This document shows positions 23,953-31,111 of a stretch of DNA of 32,598 bases, in pieces (position 1 is the first letter of the stretch; each line of letters opens with the position of its first letter). This stretch comes from Prevotella sp. CAG:1058 (GTDB taxonomy: Bacteria > Bacteroidota > Bacteroidia > Bacteroidales > Bacteroidaceae), in the NCBI GenBank assembly GCA_000433175.1, contig HF986653.1:1-32598 (forward strand), given 5' to 3'. Made by a program: the position numbers and the translations under genes. The notes under the pieces are model-generated. The model searched no databases and had not been told where the DNA came from. It saw nothing but the letters and a program-made list of their open reading frames with translations.

Positions 23953-24489
23953 ATGACAAACGACAAACGCTCGATAAGGAAACAGATACGCGGGCTCAAA
24001 AAGCAGTTCACTGACGAAGAGCTTGTGGAAATGTCGCGCCCGATAATATCCGAACTGCTGGCGCATCAGGCAGTGAACGGCGCAAAGACAATACTGATGT
24101 ACTACTCCCTACCCGACGAAGTTTTCACCCACGACGCCATCAACCTGCTGGCAGCACAGGGCAAAACGGTATTGCTGCCAAAGGTAATCGACGGCGAGAA
24201 CATGGAGATACGCCTCTACGAAAAGCCCGAAGACTTGGCTGAAGGCTTTTACGGAATAATGGAGCCTACGGGGAAGCTGTTCACCGACTACGCCGGCATC
24301 GACGTCGCCATAGTTCCAGGAATGGGCTTCGACAAATCGGGTCACCGCCTGGGACGCGGCAAAGGGTATTACGACCGCTTCCTGCCTAAAGCCGTCAACG
24401 CCTACAAAATAGGCGTATGCTTCGGCTTCCAAAAGCTGGAAGACATACCTTCAGACAACTATGACGTAATAATGGACGAAGTCATCTGA
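23953..24489 (+). CDS. 5-formyltetrahydrofolate cyclo-ligase
   Basis: This 178-residue enzyme converts 5-formyl-THF to 5,10-methenyl-THF using ATP, returning stored folate to one-carbon metabolism. The N-terminus K-R-x-x-R-K-Q-I-R is typical. The ATP/folate loop VPGMGFDKSGHRLGRGKGYYDRFL (121-144) contains the family signature GRGKGYYDR at 134-142. The protein ends DVIMDEVI, a normal terminus for short Bacteroidetes homologues. It follows the S41 gene by 144 nt and shares the folate/dUMP theme with the dCMP deaminase two genes upstream. A terminator lies about 150 nt after its stop. Confidence 0.93.
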   Translation: MTNDKRSIRKQIRGLKKQFTDEELVEMSRPIISELLAHQAVNGAKTILMYYSLPDEVFTHDAINLLAAQGKTVLLPKVIDGENMEIRLYEKPEDLAEGFYGIMEPTGKLFTDYAGIDVAIVPGMGFDKSGHRLGRGKGYYDRFLPKAVNAYKIGVCFGFQKLEDIPSDNYDVIMDEVI

Positions 24490-24636
24490 AATTCATTCTG
24501 CAACTTGATACAAGCAGAAATCTTACATTTTGACATATTTAAATCTCCACCAAATATTCCACAAATAGAAAAACGACAAGCTGAAAAACAATAAGAAGAT
24601 ACGGTTACTTATCTCCAAATCAGCACGAAAAGACAT

Positions 24637-24739
24637 AAAAAACGCCCTTTTGCAGACGCAAAGGGGCGTTTTTACGTTATAAGACACGACCAATAAGAAC
24701 ACAATATACGGCAAATGACAACTCAAAAGGCACTCTTTT
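24637..24739. repeat. Palindrome array C: five phased units, 22-nt period
   Basis: Clear units are AAAAAACGCCCTTTT (24637-24651), CAAAGGGGCGTTTTT (24659-24673) and AAAAGGCACTCTTTT (24725-24739). The intervening positions 24681 and 24703 hold degenerate units, and the 66-nt distance between the second and last clear units is exactly three periods. After the last unit comes GCGTAAG, similar to the GTAAAC that follows arrays A and B. Confidence 0.6.
24638..24673. terminator. Bidirectional intrinsic terminator within array C
   Basis: AAAAACGCCCTTTTGC (24638-24653) pairs with GCAAAGGGGCGTTTTT (24658-24673) over 16 bp with a single G-U pair and an AGAC loop. The arm ends in five T residues on the plus strand and the complement does so on the minus strand. 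It probably ends the transcript of the folate cyclo-ligase operon, about 150 nt after its stop codon. Confidence 0.85.
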
Positions 24740-25055
24740 GCGTAAGACTTCACACATGTAACATGCACAAAACCGTACCGACAGCTGTATCAACCTTGTA
24801 ACAAGCAAGATACGTTTGCACACATTTTCACAATAAATTCCGGCCAAACGATAAATATTCTGAAAAGAACGCGCTCCCAGTGCGTCAACAAAAACCAGAA
24901 TGTAAGCAAAAACGCAAAAGACATTACAGAATGCCAACGCACGCTATTTGCCGCGAAAATACAACCAAGTCCCGGTAAAACAGCCTTGAAGGGAGAAAAA
25001 TCCGATTAACGGAAAATAATCATTCATATCATTCCCTGTTTTTTACGAAAACATG

Positions 25056-25063
25056 TAATTTTG
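25056..25063 (+). promoter_or_regulatory. Promoter -7 box for the ThrE-like gene
   Basis: TAATTTTG matches TAnnTTTG. It overlaps a possible TTG start codon at 25061, showing that the coding start must be further downstream; transcription would begin near 25070. Confidence 0.65.
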
Positions 25064-25102
25064 CAACCGTTCTCAGGCAAACAATCCAAACTTACGCAAA
25101 CG

Positions 25103-26413
25103 ATGACGTACAAAGTAATGCAACAAGAAGAAAACAAAATCCACAACAAACTGAAAGAAACGGCAATATTCCTCGCCGAATACGCAGCCACGATGATGGC
25201 CGTAGGCGCACAGACATCGCGCATACAACTTAACACAGTACGCATGGCACGCTCTTTCGGCTACCACATCAACCTGCTGGTATTTCCAAAGACACTAAGC
25301 ATAACGCTGCTCGACGTGGAGCACAACCACTCGTACACGTACATAAAGAAGACCCCGTCGATGGGCATAAACTTCAAGGCCAACATGAAGCTGTCGGCAC
25401 TGTCGTGGAAGGCGTTCGACCACAAGCTGCCGCTAAACGAGCTGTGGCGCATATTCAAGCTGATAGTCAAGGAAAAGCGCGAAAGCCCGTGGCTCGTGCT
25501 AGTACTGGTGTCGTTTGCCAACGCATGCTTCTGCCGCCTTTTCGACGGCAACCTTACGTCCATGATAATAGTCTGGATTGCCACATTCGTGGGCTTCTTC
25601 ATACGCCAGCAGCTCACCAAGCGCGGACTCAACCACCTGGCTGTGTTCGTAATCTGCGCCTTCGTGTCTACCATGATAGGCATAACCGACTTCCTCTACT
25701 TCCACGGCGGCACGGAAGACATCACCCTGGGTACGTCGATGCTCTACCTCGTGCCGGGCGTACCGCTGATTAACGGCGTAATGGACATTATAGACGGACA
25801 TGCGCTCGACGGCATAGCCCGTCTGACCAACGCCTGCCTTATGATTATCTGCATAGCCCTAGGACTGTCGGCGACGGTCATCATGTTCGGCATCGACCCG
25901 ACGACGTTCACTAAGGTGACACGCCCCGACGTTGTCCAGGCAGCCATAGCCGACGGACTTTTCGCCGCAGTGGCAGCCATAGGGTTCGCAATAATAAGCA
26001 ATCCACCGCGCAAGGCCCTCATCATATGCGCCATGCTGGCGTGCATAGGCCACGGCATACGCTACTTCCTCATGCACAACACCGGACTCATGCTCGACCA
26101 GGTGACGGCCTCAACCATAGCCGGCTTCGCCATTGGCCTGCTGGCCGTGCCCTTCGCCATGCGCATACACTGCCCTGCCGAATGCTTCGCGTTCCCCTCG
26201 CTGCTGCCGATGGTTCCGGGCATGTTCGCCTACAAGGCCATACGCGACCTGATAAACATAGTGCGCCTGCCCGACGAATACACGATGGAATACGTATCAC
26301 GCTTCTTCTCGAACGCCTCGCTCACTATTCTCGTAATGTTCGGAATGGTGGTAGGCTGCATAATACCGATATTCATATTCCACCGCCAGTCGTTCTCGGT
26401 GACAAGGGGATGA
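25103..26413 (+). CDS. ThrE-family threonine/serine exporter, fused form
   Basis: The protein has about 436 residues from the ATG at 25103. The frame is open from a TTG at 25061, but that codon overlaps the promoter box; the ATG at 25118 is another option. The first 130 residues form the conserved cytoplasmic domain (AEYAATMMAVGAQTSRIQLN, then SITLLDV), with the A-x-G-A-x-T signature recalled for ThrE. Then come about ten transmembrane helices, the first five like DUF1212 (including YLVPGVPLINGVMDIIDGH) and the last five like DUF3815 (LLPMVPGMFAYKAI). Both halves, encoded separately in many bacteria, are joined here. The family exports L-threonine and L-serine by proton motive force. It is monocistronic, ending at a shared terminator with the SDR gene. 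Confidence 0.88.
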   Translation: MTYKVMQQEENKIHNKLKETAIFLAEYAATMMAVGAQTSRIQLNTVRMARSFGYHINLLVFPKTLSITLLDVEHNHSYTYIKKTPSMGINFKANMKLSALSWKAFDHKLPLNELWRIFKLIVKEKRESPWLVLVLVSFANACFCRLFDGNLTSMIIVWIATFVGFFIRQQLTKRGLNHLAVFVICAFVSTMIGITDFLYFHGGTEDITLGTSMLYLVPGVPLINGVMDIIDGHALDGIARLTNACLMIICIALGLSATVIMFGIDPTTFTKVTRPDVVQAAIADGLFAAVAAIGFAIISNPPRKALIICAMLACIGHGIRYFLMHNTGLMLDQVTASTIAGFAIGLLAVPFAMRIHCPAECFAFPSLLPMVPGMFAYKAIRDLINIVRLPDEYTMEYVSRFFSNASLTILVMFGMVVGCIIPIFIFHRQSFSVTRG

Positions 26414-26443
26414 ATGTCAAGACAAAGGATTGGATAAGACAAG

Positions 26444-26482
26444 AAATGCGCAAGGTTACACAAAATGGGACCTTGCGCATTT
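26444..26482. terminator. Bidirectional terminator between the convergent ThrE and SDR genes
   Basis: AAATGCGCAAGGT (26444-26456) and ACCTTGCGCATTT (26470-26482) form a perfect 13-bp stem with a 13-nt loop. It starts 31 nt after the ThrE stop and lies 5 nt past the SDR stop. Confidence 0.8.
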
Positions 26483-26486
26483 TCTT

Positions 26487-27221
26487 TCATTTACGGTTCC
26501 TTATGTTCAGCTTGCGCCAAAGCCTGTCGGGAATCAACCGCCAAAAAAAGACCAGTATACGGTAACGCCAGTCGATGACATGCACGTGGCGGTGCGACAT
26601 GACAGCCCGCAGCAGCTCACGCGCCACATCAGCCTTGTCCATAAGCATGGGGTAATTGCCGCTGCCAGCCAGCAAATCGGTATCGACGAAGCCCGGGCGT
26701 ATGTCTGTGAAGCGTATGTGCAGGCGCCGCATGTTAGACAATTGCTCAAGCGCCTGGATATAAGTGTTCTGATAAGCCTTCGTGGCACTGTACGACGGCG
26801 CCACCCCAAGGCCCTTGGTGCCGGCAATAGACGAGACGACGGCAATGTCGCCGCCTAGATTTCCAGCCATGTAGTTGAACATGGTGTCGACCATTGCGGT
26901 AAAGCCCTTCACGTTGACGGCGACGGTAGACAACTCTACACCGCCGTCAAGCCCGGCATTCTGCTTGCCTATACCGGCACAATATACAAAAAGGCTGACC
27001 CCGCCGAGCTGCCTGACCAGGGCCAACAAGCGCGCCGGAGCGTCGTCGGCGGTAACGTCGATACGCATGACCTTGACCCGTGACGGGGCAAGTTCCTTTA
27101 TCTCAAGCAACTTGTCCTCGCGGCGTGCGGCGATGCCTAAATGCCAACCGCCGGCGACAAGCAGCCTGCTGACCTCGCGTCCTATGCCGGAAGACGCTCC
27201 AATGACAATAGCTCGTTTCAT
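26487..27221 (-). CDS. Short-chain dehydrogenase/reductase
   Basis: This 244-residue NAD(P)-dependent oxidoreductase has the classical SDR layout. The cofactor-binding GASSGIG is at 8-14, and R33-R34 after the second strand favour NADP(H). The CAG element at 81-83 stands for NAG, and the active site contains N103, S130/S131 and Y144-x-x-x-K148 (YSATK). A PGFVDT segment follows. The C-terminal 35 residues (VIDWRYRILVFFWRLIPDRLWRKL) are hydrophobic and basic, suggesting membrane association and perhaps a lipid-like substrate, as in DltE-like SDRs. A weak -7-like TATTTTCG (minus strand, 27227-27234) is so close to the ATG that the mRNA might be almost leaderless. Confidence 0.9.
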   Translation of the reverse strand: MKRAIVIGASSGIGREVSRLLVAGGWHLGIAARREDKLLEIKELAPSRVKVMRIDVTADDAPARLLALVRQLGGVSLFVYCAGIGKQNAGLDGGVELSTVAVNVKGFTAMVDTMFNYMAGNLGGDIAVVSSIAGTKGLGVAPSYSATKAYQNTYIQALEQLSNMRRLHIRFTDIRPGFVDTDLLAGSGNYPMLMDKADVARELLRAVMSHRHVHVIDWRYRILVFFWRLIPDRLWRKLNIRNRK

Positions 27222-27296
27222 AACTGCGAAAATACTAATATTTGACGAAACGGTAAAACTTTGCTTGTTTTTTCAAACAAAATAAAATAAAATGAG

Positions 27297-27304
27297 TATC
27301 TTTG
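27297..27304 (+). promoter_or_regulatory. Promoter -7 box for sppA
   Basis: TATCTTTG matches TAnnTTTG, 46 nt before the ATG at 27351. The same transcript may continue into lpxK and PNP, since no terminator is visible between them. Confidence 0.6.
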
Positions 27305-27350
27305 CATAAATATAAATTTCCAAAGCCAAACAATAAAAAACAAATACCTT

Positions 27351-29123
27351 ATGAAAGACTTTTTCAAATACATGTCGGCCACAGTCGTAGGACTGATTGT
27401 ATTCACGCTGTTAACCGGCGTCATCGGTGCGATGTGCATCGTGGGCATGATAGCCTCAGGAAGCTCTGCCAAAGACGTCAGCGAAAACAGCGTCATGGTG
27501 CTCAACATGTCGGGCATGCTTGACGAACGCAGCGAAAGCAGCTTCATGGACGAGCTGAACGGCGGTACGGTTGGCACGATAGGGCTTGACGACGTACTTG
27601 AAGCAATAGGCAAGGCTAAGGACAACGACAAAATAAAAGGAATATACATAGAGGCAGGCATGCTGTCGGCAGACTCGTACGCCTCGCTCGCCGCAATACG
27701 CAACGCACTGCTCGACTTCAAGAAGAGCGGCAAGTGGATAGTGGCATACGGCGACGTCTACACCCAGGGCACTTATTATGTGGCATCGGTGGCAGACAAG
27801 GTGTTCCTCAACCCGAGCGGACAAATTGACTGGCACGGCATTTCGTCGCAACCGGTATTCCTGAAAGACCTCATGGCAAAGTTCGGCGTGAAGATGCAGC
27901 TGGCCAAGGTGGGCACGTATAAGAGCGCTCCCGAAATGTACACAGCCGACAAGATGAGCGATGCAAACCGCGAACAGGTGACAGCCTACGTTAACGGCAT
28001 CTGGCAGAACGTATGCAAGGCGGTGTCTGAAAGCCGCAAAATCAGTGTGGAACAGCTCAACGCATACGCAGACAACTTCATTACACTGAACGACCCGAAG
28101 GACTTTGTAAAATACAAGTTCGTGGACAAGCTGATATACACAGACCAGATTGACGCTGAAATAAACAAGCTGTTGAAGCAGGACGCCGACGACAACATCA
28201 ACACAGTCAGCCTGGCGGAGATGAAAGTCGTAAAGAGCAAGGAGGAGAAAGGTGAAGAAATAGCAGTATATTACGCATACGGAAACATCGTTGACAACGC
28301 CACCGGCGGAATGCTGTCGAATGAACACAACATCGTAAGCAAAACCGTATGCGACGACCTGAAGGCGCTTATGGACGACGACGACGTGAAAGCCGTTGTA
28401 CTGCGCATCAACTCAGGCGGCGGCAGTGCATACGCCTCGGAACAGATATGGCATTACATGGAAATGCTCAAAAAGGAGAAACCGGTTGTCGTATCGATGG
28501 GCGGAATGGCCGCATCGGGAGGATACTACATCAGCAGCGGAGCCAACTGGATTGTGGCAGAACCTACAACGCTGACGGGAAGCATCGGCATATTCGGCAT
28601 GTTCCCCGACTTCAGCGGACTGCTCACAGAGAAGCTGGGCGTAAAGTTCGACGAGGTGAAGACCAACAAGCACAGTGCGTTCGGCACTCCGGCACGCCCG
28701 TTCAACGAGGAAGAAATGAGGTATCTCAACAACTATATCGACCGCGGCTACGCCCTGTTCCGCTCACGCGTGGCACAAGGACGCAAGATGAAGGTGGAAC
28801 AGGTTGAGAAGATTGCGCAAGGACGTGTATGGCTGGGACAGGACGCATTGAAGGTAAAGCTCGTAGACGAGCTCGGCGGACTCGACAAGGCTGTTGCAAA
28901 GGCTGCCCAACTTGCTAAACTGAAGGAATACCACACGGCCGCATATCCCGGCAAGACAAGCTGGGTTGACCAACTGCTCAACAACTTGTCGGGCGAGTCA
29001 TACATCAATGCACAGGCCCGACAGGCACTCGGCGAATATTACGAGCCGTTCATGCTGATGAAGGACATCAACAACCAATCGGCAATACAGGCACGGATAC
29101 CGTTTAAACTGAACATCAAATAA
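27351..29123 (+). CDS. sppA: Signal peptide peptidase SppA, 67-kDa type
   Basis: This 590-residue membrane-bound protease degrades cleaved signal peptides. It has one N-terminal transmembrane helix (about 9-36) and the tandem-domain architecture of long SppA. The N-terminal repeat supplies the lysine, K191 in KVGTYKSAPE, and the C-terminal repeat supplies the nucleophile, S388 in SMGGMAASGGYY, preceded by the oxyanion-region LRINSGGGSA (350-359). Length and spacing match the E. coli-type tetrameric enzyme. It is the first gene of a run sppA-lpxK-PNP on the same strand, with lpxK starting 31 nt later. Confidence 0.95.
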   Translation: MKDFFKYMSATVVGLIVFTLLTGVIGAMCIVGMIASGSSAKDVSENSVMVLNMSGMLDERSESSFMDELNGGTVGTIGLDDVLEAIGKAKDNDKIKGIYIEAGMLSADSYASLAAIRNALLDFKKSGKWIVAYGDVYTQGTYYVASVADKVFLNPSGQIDWHGISSQPVFLKDLMAKFGVKMQLAKVGTYKSAPEMYTADKMSDANREQVTAYVNGIWQNVCKAVSESRKISVEQLNAYADNFITLNDPKDFVKYKFVDKLIYTDQIDAEINKLLKQDADDNINTVSLAEMKVVKSKEEKGEEIAVYYAYGNIVDNATGGMLSNEHNIVSKTVCDDLKALMDDDDVKAVVLRINSGGGSAYASEQIWHYMEMLKKEKPVVVSMGGMAASGGYYISSGANWIVAEPTTLTGSIGIFGMFPDFSGLLTEKLGVKFDEVKTNKHSAFGTPARPFNEEEMRYLNNYIDRGYALFRSRVAQGRKMKVEQVEKIAQGRVWLGQDALKVKLVDELGGLDKAVAKAAQLAKLKEYHTAAYPGKTSWVDQLLNNLSGESYINAQARQALGEYYEPFMLMKDINNQSAIQARIPFKLNIK

Positions 29124-29154
29124 GACTAAACCGGCAAGGCCGGCAACCGACGAC

Positions 29155-30324
29155 ATGGAAGGCGACTTTATAAAGATTAACGAGTGGATGCTGCCATTAA
29201 GCTGGCTGTACGGCCTCGGTGTGAGGCTGCGCAACCAGTTGTTCGAGCTCGGCATATTGAAAAGCCGCAGCTTTGACATCCCTGTAATCTCGGTCGGCAA
29301 CATCACGGTCGGCGGCTCGGGCAAGACCCCGCATGTGGAATACCTGATAAGGTTGCTCAAAAGCAACAGCAAGGTGGCCGTACTTAGCCGCGGATACAAG
29401 AGGAAGAGCAAAGGCTTCGTACTCGCGGACAAAGGCACAAGGATGAGGGACATCGGTGACGAGCCTTACCAGATGAAGACAAAATTCCCCGACATACATG
29501 TCGCCGTAGACAAAAGCCGCTGCCACGGCATAGACATGCTGACAAGCGGGGAAGCGACAAAGGACACCGACGTAATACTTCTTGACGACGCATTCCAGCA
29601 CAGATACGTGAAGCCCGGCATCAACATATTGCTCGTGGACTACCATAGGTTGATAATATACGACAAGCTGCTTCCCGCAGGACGCCTGCGCGAACCGCAG
29701 AAAGGCAAGTCGAGGGCTGACATTGTAATAATAACAAAATGCCCTAAAGACCTGAAGCCGATGGAATACAGGGTAATCATCAAAGCCATGGACCTCTACC
29801 CCTACCAGCAACTGTATTTCACGTCGCTTGAATACGACGACCTCAACCCCGTGTTCGGCAGCAGCAAACGCCCGCTCGGCAGCATAGGAAAGGCGGAAAA
29901 CATACTGCTGCTGGCAGGCATTGCTTCACCAAAGCAGCTGGCTTACGACTTGGGTGAATACTCGTCAAACATAACGCAGATGACATTCCCCGACCATCAC
30001 CAGTTCACGGCAAAGGACATAGAACGGATAAACGCCACATTCGACGCCATGCCTTCACCGAAGATGATAATAACAACCGAAAAGGACAACGCAAGGCTCT
30101 CGGGCATGGACGGCTTGTCGGAAGATGTAAGACGCAACATATACACTCTGCCCATAAGGGTGAAATTCATATTAGGACAAGAAGAATTCAACAACAAAAT
30201 AATAGGATATGTACAAAAAAATTCAAAAAACAGCATCCTGGCTAAAACAAAGGATGACCACAAGCCCGCAAACGGCGATAATATTAGGCACAGGCCTGGG
30301 ACAATTAGCTTCAGAAATAACTGA
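29155..30324 (+). CDS. lpxK: Tetraacyldisaccharide 4'-kinase (lipid A)
   Basis: LpxK phosphorylates the 4' position of the lipid A disaccharide at the inner membrane, the last kinase step before Kdo addition. The protein has 389 residues with an N-terminal membrane-associated helix (WMLPLSWLYGLGVRLRNQ), the P-loop VGGSGKT at 52-58, RGYKRKSKGF, GDEP, LLDDAFQHR and the LLPAGRLREP motif, all standard for the family. From about residue 351 it overlaps the start of the purine nucleoside phosphorylase gene in a different frame for 116 nt, so its last 38 residues are encoded by the same bases. This tail is rich in K, N and H and looks less constrained than the rest. Confidence 0.94.
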   Translation: MEGDFIKINEWMLPLSWLYGLGVRLRNQLFELGILKSRSFDIPVISVGNITVGGSGKTPHVEYLIRLLKSNSKVAVLSRGYKRKSKGFVLADKGTRMRDIGDEPYQMKTKFPDIHVAVDKSRCHGIDMLTSGEATKDTDVILLDDAFQHRYVKPGINILLVDYHRLIIYDKLLPAGRLREPQKGKSRADIVIITKCPKDLKPMEYRVIIKAMDLYPYQQLYFTSLEYDDLNPVFGSSKRPLGSIGKAENILLLAGIASPKQLAYDLGEYSSNITQMTFPDHHQFTAKDIERINATFDAMPSPKMIITTEKDNARLSGMDGLSEDVRRNIYTLPIRVKFILGQEEFNNKIIGYVQKNSKNSILAKTKDDHKPANGDNIRHRPGTISFRNN

Positions 30325-31018
30325 CAGTTACGAATTTCCCTATGAGGAAATACCCAACTTCCCAGTATCTACAGTTGAAGGACATGCAGGAAAACTGATC
30401 TTCGGTAAACTCGGAGGCGTGGACATTATGGCAATGGAAGGCCGTTTCCACTACTACGAGGGATACAAGATGAAGGAAGTGACTTTCCCGATACGTGTGA
30501 TGTATGAACTGGGAATAAAGACACTCTTCGTAAGCAACGCTTCAGGCGGCATGAATCCCGACTTCAAGATTGGCGACCTGATGATAATTACGGACCACAT
30601 CAACCTCTTCCCGCAGCACCCGCTGCGCGGCAAGAACCTGCCTACCGGGCCGCGCTTTCCCGACATGCACGAGGCATACGACAAGAAACTGATAGCCGAA
30701 GCCGACGCAATAGCCAAGGAAAAAGGCATACGCGTGGTTCACGGAGTGTACGTAGGCGTGCAAGGACCGACTTTCGAGACGCCGGCGGAATATAAGATGT
30801 ACCACCGCCTCGGCGGCGATGCCGTAGGCATGAGCACCGTGCCTGAAGTAATCGTTGCCCACCATTGCGGCATAAGGACGTTCGGCATAAGCATAATAAC
30901 CGACCTCGGACTCGAAGACCAGCCCGTTGAAGTAAGCCACGAGGAAGTGCAGATAGCTGCAAACAAGGCTCAGCCGCTGATGACCGAGATAATGAGAGAA
31001 ATGATAAACCGCGCATAA
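30209..31018 (+). CDS. Purine nucleoside phosphorylase, trimeric PNP-I type
   Basis: This 269-residue enzyme phosphorolyses purine (deoxy)nucleosides to the base and ribose-1-phosphate for salvage. The phosphate-binding GTGLG is at 27-31, TVEGHAG (55-61) carries the phosphate-site His, EGRFHYYEGY is at 77-86, and NASGGMN and GPTFETPAEY (186-195) supply the base-site E190. Where human PNP has T242-N243, this protein has T231-D232 (ISIITDLGLED), an Asn-to-Asp change that could favour 6-amino purines. The N-terminal helix MYKKIQKTASWLKQ is typical, supporting the start at 30209 over the ATG at 30254 even though it overlaps lpxK by 116 nt. Confidence 0.93.
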   Translation: MYKKIQKTASWLKQRMTTSPQTAIILGTGLGQLASEITDSYEFPYEEIPNFPVSTVEGHAGKLIFGKLGGVDIMAMEGRFHYYEGYKMKEVTFPIRVMYELGIKTLFVSNASGGMNPDFKIGDLMIITDHINLFPQHPLRGKNLPTGPRFPDMHEAYDKKLIAEADAIAKEKGIRVVHGVYVGVQGPTFETPAEYKMYHRLGGDAVGMSTVPEVIVAHHCGIRTFGISIITDLGLEDQPVEVSHEEVQIAANKAQPLMTEIMREMINRA

Positions 31019-31044
31019 GCGCAGTAAAAAAACAAAAGGATACG

Positions 31045-31085
31045 AGGAGTTAGGAAAGTGGCATAGTTGCGTTTTCTTAACTCCT
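31045..31085. terminator. Hairpin between PNP and thiL
   Basis: Positions 31045-31060 pair with 31070-31085 over about 16 bp, including three G-U pairs, around a 9-nt loop (for example AGGAGTTA with a complementary TTAACTCCT). There is no T tract, so it may attenuate or define a 3' end ahead of thiL (31112). Confidence 0.5.
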
Positions 31086-31111
31086 TACATTAAAGAAAAA
31101 ACTAAAGCATA

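Larger units (their letters stand above)
24490..25055. other. Gene-free interval before the ThrE gene
   Basis: No convincing coding sequence is visible in about 560 nt. The interval holds palindrome array C (24637-24739), whose first two units form a terminator-like hairpin. A lone TACGTTTG at 24811-24818 matches a -7 box but has no gene after it. The rest (24740-25050) is unexplained sequence without an obvious stem of note. Confidence 0.6.

Noticed and set aside
24812..24819. Second operator for the LacI-family regulator (ACGTTTGC)
   Set aside because: Only a half-site is present, without the inverted partner, so it is mentioned only as a weak coincidence.
24677..24937. An 86-residue minus-strand Cys-rich frame
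   Set aside because: It overlaps palindrome array C, lacks a promoter and signal features and resembles no family I know.
27456..28328. A 290-residue minus-strand open frame antisense to sppA, and a similar 240-residue one antisense to thiL (31085-31807)
   Set aside because: Long antisense frames arise from codon bias opposite conserved genes. Their composition (many V, H, C, L) is that of reverse-strand shadows.
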